A stretch of 64,000 bases of DNA from Bacteroidota bacterium (GCA_947460595.1 CANHGS010000001.1:248001-312000); one strand, 5' to 3'; positions 6,919 through 15,622 are shown, counted from the stretch's first letter. Notes: generated by a model from the sequence alone, not told the origin. Translations and numbers: made by a program.

Positions 6919-8193
6919 TTAGTCCCTTCTTGCAGATTGGTTGCCAGCGTATCTTCTACTATCGCCACCGCGGAAAGACCTGCGTTCTCCACCCTGATGG
7001 TGTCTTTGAACGGGTTTTTGTTTAATGGATGGGCTGTTTTGTAATGACGTGTTTGACATGGCATAAGGATGGTCTGTGACCACTGGAACTGGAATGCTAA
7101 TCAGTTTTTGTATATCGCGCAAAAATTCTTTTTCTTCTGCATCACAAAAACTAAAGGCAATACCACTTGCACCAGCCCTGCCTGTACGTCCAATTCTGTG
7201 CACATAGGTTTCTGGAACATTGGGTAATTCAAAATTGATCACGTGGGTAAGGTCGTCAACGTCAATTCCGCGTGCAGCAATATCGGTAGCTACCAATACC
7301 CTGGTTTCTCCAGACTTGAAATTAGACAAAGCCCTTTGTCTGGCATTTTGTGATTTATTACCATGAATGGCTTCTGCCTTAACACCACCTCTGTGTAAGT
7401 CTTTCACTACTTTATCCGCCCCGTGTTTGGTTCTGGTAAAGACCAAGGCAGATTTAATAGCGGCGTCTTTGAGCAAATGGCTTAACAAGAGTTTCTTGTT
7501 TTCTTTCTCCACAAAATAAACCGCCTGTTGAATGGTTTCTGCAGTTGAAGAAATAGGAGTTACTTCTACTTTAGAGGGATTATGCAAAATACTGCTGGCC
7601 AACTTGCTAATTTCAGGAGGCATGGTAGCAGAGAAAAACAGGGTTTGTTTTTTTATGGGTAATAAAGTGATTACTTTTTTTACGTCATGAATAAAACCCA
7701 TATCCAACATACGGTCAGCCTCATCTAGTACAAAAAATTCTACGTCAGAAAGTCGAATGAATTTTTGTTGAATTAAGTCTAATAATCGCCCGGGTGTGGC
7801 AATTAAAATATCCACTCCTTTTCTTAAGGCAATGGTTTGTGCGTGTTGAGAAACTCCGCCAAAAATGACCAATTGTTTTAGACCAAGATTTCTACCATAA
7901 GCGGCAAAACTTTCTTCAATCTGAATGGCTAATTCTCTGGTAGGCGTTAAAATCAATGCTTTGATACCACCTTTTTGGGGCTGGCCGGTGAGTTTTTGTT
8001 TGCAAAGCAATTGTAAAACAGGAATGGCAAATGCGGCCGTTTTACCAGTGCCGGTTTGCGCACAACCCAATAAATCCTTGCCTTCTAAAATAATAGGAAT
8101 GGCTTGTTCCTGAATGGGTGTGGGTGTAGTGTAGCCTTCTGTTTTGAGCGCATCTAAAATGGGCTCAATGAGGCTTAATTGTTCAAATAACAA
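6919..8193 (-). CDS. rhlE: DEAD-box ATP-dependent RNA helicase, RhlE type
   Basis: Cytosolic RNA helicase for ribosome assembly and RNA turnover. Motifs in order: Q motif (YTTPTPIQEQAIP), I AQTGTGKT, Ia PTRELA, Ib TPGRLLD, II VLDEADRMLD, III SATMP, then RecA2 motifs IV VFTRTK, V ATDIAARGID and VI HRIGRTGRAG. The short C-terminus is basic and Arg/Gly-rich, typical of RhlE. No ATG is available in the right place: the frame begins TTG-TTA-TTT-GAA, which gives the family-typical N-terminus MLFEQL, so a TTG start at 8193 is chosen. A promoter box at 8319-8326 implies a long leader of about 120 nt containing a hairpin. Confidence 0.94.
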   Translation of the reverse strand: MLFEQLSLIEPILDALKTEGYTTPTPIQEQAIPIILEGKDLLGCAQTGTGKTAAFAIPVLQLLCKQKLTGQPQKGGIKALILTPTRELAIQIEESFAAYGRNLGLKQLVIFGGVSQHAQTIALRKGVDILIATPGRLLDLIQQKFIRLSDVEFFVLDEADRMLDMGFIHDVKKVITLLPIKKQTLFFSATMPPEISKLASSILHNPSKVEVTPISSTAETIQQAVYFVEKENKKLLLSHLLKDAAIKSALVFTRTKHGADKVVKDLHRGGVKAEAIHGNKSQNARQRALSNFKSGETRVLVATDIAARGIDVDDLTHVINFELPNVPETYVHRIGRTGRAGASGIAFSFCDAEEKEFLRDIQKLISIPVPVVTDHPYAMSNTSLQNSPSIKQKPVQRHHQGGERRSFRGGDSRRYAGNQSARRD

Positions 8194-8215
8194 AATGTAA
8201 ATAATTTAAAATGAA

Positions 8216-8235
8216 CACCTGAAAATGCTCAGGTG
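8216..8235 (-). promoter_or_regulatory. Hairpin in the rhlE 5' leader
   Basis: Perfect inverted repeat CACCTGA (8216-8222) / TCAGGTG (8229-8235) with a 6-base loop, 22 bases upstream of the TTG start. Could affect initiation or RNA stability; function not established. Confidence 0.45.
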
Positions 8236-8318
8236 GTATATAACCTTTCCAGAAATGACTTGATGAACTTTGTCACGGAAGTAAATGATCAGTCTATAGA
8301 GAGCCTATATGAATGCTG

Positions 8319-8326
8319 CAAAGCTA
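8319..8326 (-). promoter_or_regulatory. rhlE promoter -7 box (TAGCTTTG)
   Basis: Minus-strand match to TAnnTTTG. No other consensus box lies nearer the start codon, so the leader is predicted to be about 120 nt. Confidence 0.45.
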
Positions 8327-8394
8327 GGGTAAAATTATTTAATGCCTTGTTAAGGTGGTAAGTGTACCTGATAATCAACTGCTTATCAATTGGA

Positions 8395-8871
8395 TTAGCT
8401 AAGATTTAACAATCCCACAATCTGTTCTAAGTAAGTTAGGTCTGTTTGGTCAAATTGGTCCAATTCAGCGCTGTCAACGTCTAAAACACCAACAACTTCT
8501 CCGTTGACCAATAAGGGTACTACTATTTCTGATTTGGATAAACTGCTACACGCTATATGACCCGGAAATTTTTCTACGTCGGGAACAATCAAAGTTTTGG
8601 ACTGGGACCAACTACTACCACAAACGCCTCTGCCTTTTTTAATACGGGTACAGGCCACTGGTCCTTGAAAAGGGCCAAGTACCAGTTCATCGCCCTTTAC
8701 CAAATAGAAACCAACCCAGAACCAGCCAAACTGTTCTTTGAGTGCGGCTGCGGTATTGGCTAAATTGGCTACCAAGTCAGGCTCCCCATCTAACAAAGCT
8801 TTGATCTGTGGAATCAGTTCCAAATATTGTTCTTGCTTGCTGCCTTGTGCTATCTTCAAATCTTCTGCCAT
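8395..8871 (-). CDS. msrC: Free methionine-(R)-sulfoxide reductase, GAF-domain fRMsr
   Basis: Reduces free methionine-(R)-sulfoxide with thioredoxin. 158 residues from the ATG at 8871, a single GAF domain of normal family length. Three redox cysteines are present, Cys74 (VACTRI), Cys84 (GVCGSS) and Cys108 (HIACSS); their spacing of 10 and 24 residues equals that of E. coli Cys84/94/118. A longer frame begins at a TTG at 8934, but the TATCTTTG promoter box (8876-8883) lies only four bases upstream of the 8871 ATG, supporting the shorter protein and a leaderless transcript. Divergent from the GNAT-like gene. Confidence 0.92.
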   Translation of the reverse strand: MAEDLKIAQGSKQEQYLELIPQIKALLDGEPDLVANLANTAAALKEQFGWFWVGFYLVKGDELVLGPFQGPVACTRIKKGRGVCGSSWSQSKTLIVPDVEKFPGHIACSSLSKSEIVVPLLVNGEVVGVLDVDSAELDQFDQTDLTYLEQIVGLLNLS

Positions 8872-8875
8872 AGCA

Positions 8876-8883
8876 CAAAGATA
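8876..8883 (-). promoter_or_regulatory. msrC promoter -7 box (TATCTTTG), leaderless arrangement
   Basis: TAnnTTTG match ending four bases before the ATG, so the transcript should start at or next to the start codon. Confidence 0.55.
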
Positions 8884-8900
8884 ATGGCTTTTGAAAGCGG

Positions 8901-8930
8901 TTGTAGACCTGTTCAAAATTTGTAAATTTG
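8901..8930 (+). promoter_or_regulatory. Promoter TTG-N19-TAAATTTG of the acetyltransferase-like gene
   Basis: TTG (8901-8903), a 19-base spacer and TAAATTTG (8923-8930) match the Bacteroidetes consensus; the ATG is at 8935, which predicts a leaderless mRNA. Confidence 0.65.
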
Positions 8931-8934
8931 ACAA

Positions 8935-10068
8935 ATGGATTCCTTGACAATTAGCATTCTGGAAGTAAGTAGTAAATCCGCTTTGCGCGATTATATTTTT
9001 CTTCCAGCAAAATTATACCAAGACCAGCCCAATTGGCTTCCGCCCATTTATATGGATGAGTGGAAGTTTCATGACCCCAAACAAAATCCATCGCTTGGTA
9101 AAGCAACGGTGATCAGATTCTTGGCTAAACGCAATAATCAATTAGTGGGTAGAGTCATGGGCATTATCAATCACAAGTACAATGAAACCCATGGTGAAAA
9201 GACAGCTAGGTTTTTTCAATTGGATTGTATCAATGACCAACCTGTAGCCAAAGCCTTATTGGATGCTATATTTAACTGGGCTCAAAAACAATCCATGCAA
9301 CAATTGATTGGCCCCTTTGGATTTTCAGACAAAGATCCACAAGGCTTACAAATAGAGGGTTTGGAATATTTACCCGTGATTGCCACAGCAACCAATCCAG
9401 CTTATTTAAAGGGCTTGGTAGAATCAGCTGGATTTGTAAAACACATAGACTGTGTTTCATTCAGCGTATTAGTACCCAAAACTATTCCAACACTATATCT
9501 GAAAGTGATGGATAGAATCAAAAAAAATAGCCAGGTACACCTCTTGGAATTCAAAACCAAGAAAGCATTGAAACCCTATATTGTTCCAGTATTTAGATTG
9601 GTCAACGAAACTTATTCAGATCTATTTGGTTTTGTACCCATGACAGAAGCAGAAATGAAAAGCATGGCAGCGCAGTACCTACCCATCTTGGATCCTGCAT
9701 TTGTAAAACTGGTGCTCAATCAAGAGCAAGAACTCATTGCTTTTGTAGTTGCCATGCCTGACATGAGTTTGGGTATTCAAAAAGCAAAGGGAAAATTATT
9801 TCCTTTTGGGTTTCTACATATATTGGCTGCTGCCAAAAAGTCCAAACAATTGGATTTGTTGTTAGGCGCTGTTCGTAATGACTATCGATCCATTGGCCTA
9901 ACAGCATTAATGGGAACTGCTTTGTTACAAACCGCTATTCAGCGGGGCTTTGAGACCATGGATAGTCATTTGGTCTTAGAAACTAATCAGGCCATGTGCG
10001 CCGAATACCAACGAATTGGGGGAGAAGTGTATAAGCGATTCCGGGTCTACAAAAAAGCCTTGGATTAA
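8935..10068 (+). CDS. GNAT-like acetyltransferase-fold protein, conserved in Bacteroidetes
   Basis: 377 residues. It resembles the YghO-type family of large GNAT-fold proteins: a N-terminal part with LPAKLYQDQPNWLPPIYMDEW, a central IGPFGFSDKDPQGLQIEG segment (about 122-139), and a C-terminal GNAT-like half ending in DSHLVLETNQAMCAEYQRIGGEVYKRFRVYKK. Such proteins are predicted N-acyltransferases but I know no established substrate, and no operon partner helps. No signal peptide or membrane segment. The start is at the ATG immediately behind a consensus promoter. Confidence 0.7.
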   Translation: MDSLTISILEVSSKSALRDYIFLPAKLYQDQPNWLPPIYMDEWKFHDPKQNPSLGKATVIRFLAKRNNQLVGRVMGIINHKYNETHGEKTARFFQLDCINDQPVAKALLDAIFNWAQKQSMQQLIGPFGFSDKDPQGLQIEGLEYLPVIATATNPAYLKGLVESAGFVKHIDCVSFSVLVPKTIPTLYLKVMDRIKKNSQVHLLEFKTKKALKPYIVPVFRLVNETYSDLFGFVPMTEAEMKSMAAQYLPILDPAFVKLVLNQEQELIAFVVAMPDMSLGIQKAKGKLFPFGFLHILAAAKKSKQLDLLLGAVRNDYRSIGLTALMGTALLQTAIQRGFETMDSHLVLETNQAMCAEYQRIGGEVYKRFRVYKKALD

Positions 10069-10112
10069 GTAGGGATTATTCAGTAACTTTTGTTTTATTA
10101 AAATCCAGACAA

Positions 10113-11009
10113 ATGGCCAAACAAAAGTTGATTAACCTAGACGAATACTTGGTAAAACCTGGAAAAAAAATAAAACTCAAATCATTTAGCACAGCCACTA
10201 AAAATAAACCACTTGAAAAAGCAAGGGGCGAAGAATTATTGGCCAGGGGTATTCAGGAATTAGCCAATTTGCAAGACATGTTGTATGCCAACAATGAATA
10301 CAGTGTCTTGATTGTTTTTCAGGCCATGGATGCCGCTGGTAAAGATGGAACTATTAAACACTTGATGAGTGGGCTAAATCCAACTGGGGTAAAAGTGAGC
10401 AGTTTTAAAACGCCCTCTTCTTCGGAATTAGACCATGACTATTTCTGGCGTCATTATAAAGAATTACCTGCTAGGGGAGAGATTGGCATTTTCAACAGGT
10501 CTTATTATGAAAATGTATTGGTAACCAAAGTACATCCTGAATATATTCTCAATGAAAATATTCCGGGTATCAATACTGTCAAAGACATCAAAAAGTCATT
10601 CTGGGAAAATCGATATGCACAAATAAAACGCTTTGAAAAAAACCTTGCTGAAAATGGCACCATCATCCTGAAATTTTTCTTACATGTTTCAAAAGCGGAA
10701 CAGAAAAAACGTTTTCTAGATAGAATTGAAGATCCAAAGAAAAACTGGAAATTCTCTTTGGCAGATATGAAAGAACGAGCTTTCTGGGATCAGTATCAAG
10801 CAGCTTATGAAGAAATGTTTAGCCAAACTTCTACGGAGTATGCGCCATGGCATGTAATTCCAGCAGATGATAAATGGTATATGCGAATTCTGGTAGGACT
10901 AGCCATTTATGAGCAGTTTAATAAATTGAAGATGGAATATCCTACTGTATCAAAAGAGACCCAAGCCACATTGTTAAAAGTTAAAAAGGCTTTGCTGGCA
11001 GAAAAATAA
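10113..11009 (+). CDS. ppk2: Polyphosphate kinase 2 family (polyP:nucleotide phosphotransferase)
   Basis: Transfers phosphate from polyphosphate to nucleoside mono- or diphosphates. 298 residues, the length of single-domain PPK2. The Walker A-like loop DAAGKDGT (73-80), Walker B-like IGIFNRSYYE (124-133) and lid residues KRFLDRIEDPKKNWKFS are all present. The sequence fits class III-like enzymes, which can phosphorylate both AMP and ADP, but subclass by eye is uncertain. It follows the GNAT-like gene by 44 bases and may share its transcript; its stop codon directly abuts the convergent flippase gene. Confidence 0.9.
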   Translation: MAKQKLINLDEYLVKPGKKIKLKSFSTATKNKPLEKARGEELLARGIQELANLQDMLYANNEYSVLIVFQAMDAAGKDGTIKHLMSGLNPTGVKVSSFKTPSSSELDHDYFWRHYKELPARGEIGIFNRSYYENVLVTKVHPEYILNENIPGINTVKDIKKSFWENRYAQIKRFEKNLAENGTIILKFFLHVSKAEQKKRFLDRIEDPKKNWKFSLADMKERAFWDQYQAAYEEMFSQTSTEYAPWHVIPADDKWYMRILVGLAIYEQFNKLKMEYPTVSKETQATLLKVKKALLAEK

Positions 11010-12509
11010 TTAGTGAATGTATTTTCCAATGACGGGTATTTTCTGAAACTCTTTTTTCTCTACTAGCAGAATAAACCAGGTAAAGACAAAGAATAAGACA
11101 CTGCCCGTTACTAATTGAAACCAGAGGGGGCTATAGAAATACAATAAGCCTTTTTGAATCAGAAAAAAACTGATCACAATAGCCATATAGGCCAAGAGTT
11201 TTTTCCATGCATAGGGAATAGGGTATGCTTTTTGACCCCAGATAAAACTAATCACCATCATGCTGCCATAGCAACAAAAGGTAGCCCAGGCACAGGCCAT
11301 ATAGCCAAAATAAGGAATCAAGAAATAATTAATAGTAAGGGTAATGCTGGCACCTACTAAAGTTATCCAAGCACCTGCCATGGTATTATTGCTTAGCTTA
11401 AACCAAACGCTTAAGTTGTAATAAATGCCTAGGAACATATTGGCCAAGAGAAGTATGGGTACAACTTTCAAGCCAACCCACATTTCTTCTTTTCGAATAA
11501 ACTGTTTCCAAACGTCTAAGTAAAGTGCCACCAATAAAAACATAAAACAAAGCGTGATTACAAAAAACTTCATCACCCTTGCATACAATTTGGGCGCATT
11601 TTTATCAGCAGCTTGTTTGAAAAAAAAGGGTTCAGCTCCCATACGAAATGCTTGCACGGCAAGGCTAATTAAAATAGATAATTTATAACAAGCGGAATAG
11701 ATACCCACCTGCGCATTAGCTTCTGTAGCATTACTTACAGGTGCCCACCATTGCAACATGATCCTGTCAAAAGTTTCATTGACCATACCCGCAAAACCAA
11801 CAATGATTAGTGGCATGCCATAGCGCATCATTTCTTTCCAAAGAGCTGCGTCAAATTTCCAGTGAAAACCAAAGAACTCTTTGCTCAATAACAATAATAC
11901 TACAGCATTTTGAATCAGGTTGGCCAATAGCAAATAACCCACAGCCCAATTAGGATCATAATATTGCGCCAACCAATGATCAGGGTGAAGGGCCAGGTAT
12001 TGCGGAATGGTACTGAGTAATAAATAAGTAGCCGCAATATTTACTAGAATGCCACCCACTTTAGTCAATGCAAATTTTACAGGTCTTCCTTCTTGACGCA
12101 GTCTGGCAAAGGGAATACCACAAAGCGCGTCAATAGCAATAATACCAGCCGCTACCAAAATATATTCGGGATGCGCACCAACAGACAAAGCTGTTGCAAT
12201 AGGTGCTCTTAATAAGACCAAGACTACTGTTAATAAAAGCGTTGAACCAATTAGAGAAATACTGGTGGTATTAAACACTGCGTCTCTATCATTGGCATTG
12301 GAAAAACGAAAATAAGCCGTTTCCATGCCATAGGTAAACACCACATTCATAAAGGGAATAAAGGAATAGACTAGGGAGAACTCGCCATAAACGGAAGTAG
12401 CTAGTTTGAGTGTCAAATAGGGTAACAATAAGTAATTGATGAATCTAGCCACAATGGTGCTGACCCCATACCAAATTGTTTGACCTGCTAATTTTTTGAT
12501 ACCACTCAA
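11010..12509 (-). CDS. Polysaccharide flippase, Wzx/MOP-type membrane transporter
   Basis: 499 residues with about 12-14 membrane helices and the MOP-superfamily N-terminus (KKLAGQTIWYGVSTIVARFINYLLLPYLT). Members move lipid-linked glycans across the inner membrane. A polar central loop (FFFKQAADKNAPKLYARVMKFF) resembles the inter-domain linker. No glycosyltransferases are adjacent, so the glycan is unknown. The gene stands alone between ppk2 (convergent, abutting) and the diheme peroxidase gene. A near-consensus TACTTTAG lies upstream on the minus strand. Confidence 0.88.
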   Translation of the reverse strand: MSGIKKLAGQTIWYGVSTIVARFINYLLLPYLTLKLATSVYGEFSLVYSFIPFMNVVFTYGMETAYFRFSNANDRDAVFNTTSISLIGSTLLLTVVLVLLRAPIATALSVGAHPEYILVAAGIIAIDALCGIPFARLRQEGRPVKFALTKVGGILVNIAATYLLLSTIPQYLALHPDHWLAQYYDPNWAVGYLLLANLIQNAVVLLLLSKEFFGFHWKFDAALWKEMMRYGMPLIIVGFAGMVNETFDRIMLQWWAPVSNATEANAQVGIYSACYKLSILISLAVQAFRMGAEPFFFKQAADKNAPKLYARVMKFFVITLCFMFLLVALYLDVWKQFIRKEEMWVGLKVVPILLLANMFLGIYYNLSVWFKLSNNTMAGAWITLVGASITLTINYFLIPYFGYMACAWATFCCYGSMMVISFIWGQKAYPIPYAWKKLLAYMAIVISFFLIQKGLLYFYSPLWFQLVTGSVLFFVFTWFILLVEKKEFQKIPVIGKYIH

Positions 12510-12570
12510 TGTATTGCTGATTTTAACAAGCTACCCGCCTGAACCGTTTGCTAAAGTAACGAAACCTTGA

Positions 12571-13626
12571 CTAATGCCCATGATTCAGAGTACTGGCAGC
12601 CATTCTAGGTTCGGAAAATCTAGGGTCACTAATAAAAACACTATCTGTTAAGGTGGTTAAAAAGGCTTTTAACTGGCCAATTTCAAAATTGCTTAGCGCC
12701 AGTCTATTGCTAAACAGCGTGTCTGTGGTTGGCCCCAAGACCATTTGTTTGCGGTAGTGTTCAAAGAGATTGCTCAAAGCAAAAAAACGGCCATCATGGC
12801 CATAGGGTGCTGTTAGGGCGATATTTCTTAAACTAGGCACTTTAAACTTGAGGGAATCGGCTGGGTTATTGGTAATGCCCATGCGACCTAAGTCTTTTAA
12901 TACTTCATCTTGTGATAGACCCGCGTTGCGATATTGGTTGTCTGTAAACAGTGGTGCCGGATGGCAACTAGCGCATTTTTGCTGAAAAATGCCATAGCCC
13001 AATTTTTCTGGCAAACTAAAACTATCGAATCCCTGCATCACTTTGTCATACTTGCTACTACTACTAATCATTAGCAACATAAATTGACTTAACGCTTTTC
13101 CAATGCGTTGGGTATTGATGGTGGCATCGCCGTAGGCAGCCTGAAACATATTTGCGTATTCCTTGTCTTTCTTGATTTTGGCAATGATATTTTCTAGGGT
13201 TTCAGCCATTTCATTTTCTGCCGTAATGGGTGCCAAGGGTTGTAGGTCTAAATGGGTGATTCCCCCATCTGCCATAAAATTACGCTGCCATGCTAAGTTC
13301 TGTAAAGCAGGCGCATTGCGTGTGGTTTGTTGGTTATTAAAGCCATGACTCAAGGGATGGTCAAATGTGGTAAATGCCGCAAATTGTTGGTGACATGTGC
13401 CGCAAGAAATTTGATTGTCTTTGCTCAGCCTGCCATCGTAGAAAAGTTTTTTACCTAGTTCAAAACTTTCTTCTGTTAGGGGATTGCTTTTAAAATCATA
13501 AACGGGTTGGGGCCAACCTTTGGGAATAGGAAATTTGATGGGATGCGGTTTTGGGGGTGCGTTCATCCAGCTAATCATCACCAGCAAAACCATTGCCACA
13601 AGGCCAAGAATGACCGCTTTTTTCAT
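12571..13626 (-). CDS. MauG/MbnH-type diheme cytochrome c peroxidase
   Basis: 351 residues from the ATG at 13626, which overlaps the upstream gene's TGA as ATGA. An N-terminal hydrophobic segment (4-21) directs export or anchors it in the inner membrane. Two heme c sites: CGTCH (75-79) and CASCH (218-222), each in one half of a bacterial cytochrome c peroxidase fold; the second half contains PSLRNIALTAPYGHDGRF. Because the partner upstream is an MbnP-type protein, this is best read as MbnH-like: such enzymes oxidise a tryptophan of MbnP to kynurenine. A plain H2O2-detoxifying peroxidase is the alternative. Confidence 0.88.
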   Translation of the reverse strand: MKKAVILGLVAMVLLVMISWMNAPPKPHPIKFPIPKGWPQPVYDFKSNPLTEESFELGKKLFYDGRLSKDNQISCGTCHQQFAAFTTFDHPLSHGFNNQQTTRNAPALQNLAWQRNFMADGGITHLDLQPLAPITAENEMAETLENIIAKIKKDKEYANMFQAAYGDATINTQRIGKALSQFMLLMISSSSKYDKVMQGFDSFSLPEKLGYGIFQQKCASCHPAPLFTDNQYRNAGLSQDEVLKDLGRMGITNNPADSLKFKVPSLRNIALTAPYGHDGRFFALSNLFEHYRKQMVLGPTTDTLFSNRLALSNFEIGQLKAFLTTLTDSVFISDPRFSEPRMAASTLNHGH

Positions 13627-14330
13627 GGTTGAATAATTGAAAACATTTGAGCATAATTGGTAGCAAATTTCATGGCCAATGCGCCAGGCGAATGACAAAC
13701 AGGTCTTTCAGCAATGAGCAAAGTATTAGTTCCACTAAACCAAGTATTAATGTCAACTTTTACCTGTAAGTCTTTAGGCAGGCTCTTTTCAGGTATTTCT
13801 AGGCGAATTTTTTTAAGCACATTTTCACCTGTTTTAAATCCGCCAATATGATAGGTAAATGCATGAGCGGGTAAAGCTGAACTTGGTGCAGCACCTTCTA
13901 GTTTGGCAAAGACATAGCCGGTATTCCAAGTCCAGAACATACCCTGCATGGGATCCAACACACCTGTTTGAATACCACTACAATTGCGGGCACTATCTAC
14001 TCCCAATACAAACTCTATGGCGCTGTAATTTTTATTGGCATTGGGTAGTATAATTTTTTTGGAACTGGGTTCGGCTTCATTGACCAAATAATAAATATCG
14101 GCATAGGCTTGCTTATAGCCCTGTTCGTCTATCAATACCAAATTGGAAATATAGTATTTGAATCTTCTAACCACCAGTTTCTCTCCATTACTATTTTGCA
14201 GACTATCCTCCAAGACCAATGCTTGATTACCCATCATGTGTTGAAAGCTGATGCTTTGTTGTGTCTGAGCTACACAGAACGCGGAAAGCCCCAAGAGCAA
14301 GAGGAGTAAGTATTTTAATAAATTTTTCAT
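13623..14330 (-). CDS. MbnP-family periplasmic protein (probable copper binder)
   Basis: 235 residues with a signal peptide (hydrophobic 7-20, cleavage after CVAQ). Diagnostic MbnP pattern: a polar beta-rich domain with LDPMQGMFWTWNTGY (125-139), YHIGG (160-164) and CHSPG (212-216). In the characterised methanotroph protein, copper binding depends on kynurenine made from a Trp by the partner diheme enzyme MbnH; here the Trp residues at 133, 135 and 197 are candidates. The following gene is a diheme peroxidase translated by a 4-base overlap, and the preceding arfB stop overlaps this ATG by one base (TAATG), so the three genes form one operon. No methanobactin genes are visible. Confidence 0.82.
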   Translation of the reverse strand: MKNLLKYLLLLLLGLSAFCVAQTQQSISFQHMMGNQALVLEDSLQNSNGEKLVVRRFKYYISNLVLIDEQGYKQAYADIYYLVNEAEPSSKKIILPNANKNYSAIEFVLGVDSARNCSGIQTGVLDPMQGMFWTWNTGYVFAKLEGAAPSSALPAHAFTYHIGGFKTGENVLKKIRLEIPEKSLPKDLQVKVDINTWFSGTNTLLIAERPVCHSPGALAMKFATNYAQMFSIIQP

Positions 14331-14734
14331 TAATCTTCTGATTTGTACTTTCTACGCATCAATTTATTGGTGGCATTGCGTTTTTTAGATTCCATTCTTT
14401 TTGCTTGAGAAGCTCTGGAAGGCTTGGTAGCCATTCTGGCTTTTTTCTGGTGCAGGGCTTGCTCAATTAAGTCCTGCATCTTTTCTATGACCAAGGCTTT
14501 GTTACCCAATTGTGTTCTATCTGCTTGACTCTTGACTAAGAGCATGCCGTTTGCATGAATCTTATTGGCCAATTTTTCTGTAATGCGCTGTTTTTGCTCT
14601 TCATTCAATAATGCGGAGGATGCCACATGCCAACGACCCTCTACCATGGTCTCTACCTTGTTTACATTTTGTCCGCCCTTGCCGCCACTACGCGCAGTTT
14701 GGAACTGGATCTCCTCTTGAATGTTTATCTTCAC
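14330..14734 (-). CDS. arfB: Alternative ribosome-rescue factor ArfB (RF-1 domain peptidyl-tRNA hydrolase)
   Basis: Releases peptides from ribosomes stalled without a stop codon. 134 residues: the class I release-factor catalytic domain with GGQ in SGGKGGQNVNKVET (16-29), followed by a basic tail (KKARMATKPSRASQAKRMESKKRNATNKLMRRK) of the kind that enters the empty mRNA channel. It lacks codon-recognition domains, as expected for ArfB/YaeJ. First gene of the arfB-MbnP-MbnH-like operon; divergent from dtd with about 33 bases between the starts. Confidence 0.93.
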   Translation of the reverse strand: MKINIQEEIQFQTARSGGKGGQNVNKVETMVEGRWHVASSALLNEEQKQRITEKLANKIHANGMLLVKSQADRTQLGNKALVIEKMQDLIEQALHQKKARMATKPSRASQAKRMESKKRNATNKLMRRKYKSED

Positions 14735-14767
14735 CGAGTAAAGTTAATTCAAAAAATTACCAGAATC

Positions 14768-15220
14768 ATGAGAGTGGTTATTCAGAGGGTGGTGGAAGCA
14801 TCAGTAACGGTAGATGGTCAGGTTACGGGGGCCATTGAAAAGGGCTTATTGGTCTTGATGGGGGTAGAAGACGCAGATACTCAGGAAGACCTGGAATGGC
14901 TGAGTGGCAAAATAGTGAATCTGCGCATTTTTGATGATGAGAACGGGGTGATGAATAAATCGGTGCTGGACATTAGCGGTGGCATTCTCTTGGTGAGTCA
15001 GTTTACCCTACACGCCAGTACCAAGAAGGGAAATAGACCTTCTTATATTAAGGCATCCAAACCTGAAATTGCCATTCCTATTTATGAAGGCATGATTGCC
15101 CAATTGAGTAAAGACTTGAGCAAGCCCGTGGCAACCGGGATTTTTGGGGCAGATATGAAGGTTCGGTTATTAAACGATGGTCCTGTGACCATTGTCATGG
15201 ATTCAAAAAACAAAGAATAA
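14768..15220 (+). CDS. dtd: D-aminoacyl-tRNA deacylase
   Basis: Hydrolyses D-aminoacyl-tRNA and Gly-tRNA(Ala), preventing D-residue incorporation. 150 residues from the ATG at 14768, the exact family length. Signatures are MRVVIQRV at the N-terminus, the active-site strand SQFTLHAS and the cross-subunit NDGPVTIVMDS motif containing the Gly-Pro pair. The frame is open further upstream, but that would overlap the divergent arfB. Followed 20 bases later by a MazG-like gene and then glyS. Confidence 0.95.
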   Translation: MRVVIQRVVEASVTVDGQVTGAIEKGLLVLMGVEDADTQEDLEWLSGKIVNLRIFDDENGVMNKSVLDISGGILLVSQFTLHASTKKGNRPSYIKASKPEIAIPIYEGMIAQLSKDLSKPVATGIFGADMKVRLLNDGPVTIVMDSKNKE

Positions 15221-15240
15221 TATCATTCAAATTAGTAACA

Positions 15241-15567
15241 ATGACCATTCAGCAAGCGCAACAAGACGTAGACCAATGGATCAAAACCGTTGGGGTCAGG
15301 TATTTTAATGAACTCACCAATTTGGGTGTACTCATGGAAGAAGTGGGAGAGCTAAGCCGTTTAATGGTGCGCAAATATGGGGAGCAATCCTTTAAGGAAT
15401 CAGACAAGGGGCGGGAGCTGGGCGATGAAATGGCCGATGTACTCTTTGTACTCATTTGTCTGGCCAACCAGACAGGGGTTAATTTAACGGCTGCTTTAGA
15501 ACAAAATTTTCAGAAAAAAAACCTGAGAGACGCCAATCGTCACTTAGATAATGAGAAGCTGCAATAG
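15241..15567 (+). CDS. MazG-like nucleotide pyrophosphohydrolase
   Basis: Small all-alpha NTP pyrophosphohydrolase of 108 residues, the single-domain form. The metal-binding pattern EExxE...ExxD is seen as LMEEVGELSR (31-40) and ELGDEMADVLF (58-68). These enzymes hydrolyse non-canonical or excess NTPs to NMP and pyrophosphate. It follows dtd by 20 bases, so a two-gene housecleaning operon is likely; the glyS promoter begins downstream. Confidence 0.88.
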   Translation: MTIQQAQQDVDQWIKTVGVRYFNELTNLGVLMEEVGELSRLMVRKYGEQSFKESDKGRELGDEMADVLFVLICLANQTGVNLTAALEQNFQKKNLRDANRHLDNEKLQ

Positions 15568-15607
15568 GGCTTTAGAAGCTGGTTTTCGCTAAGCAAGTTC
15601 AAAATCC

Positions 15608-15615
15608 TATTTTTG
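15608..15615 (+). promoter_or_regulatory. glyS promoter -7 box (TATTTTTG)
   Basis: TAnnTTTG match seven bases before the glyS ATG at 15623, predicting a leaderless or near-leaderless mRNA. Confidence 0.5.
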
Positions 15616-15622
15616 CGTTCTT

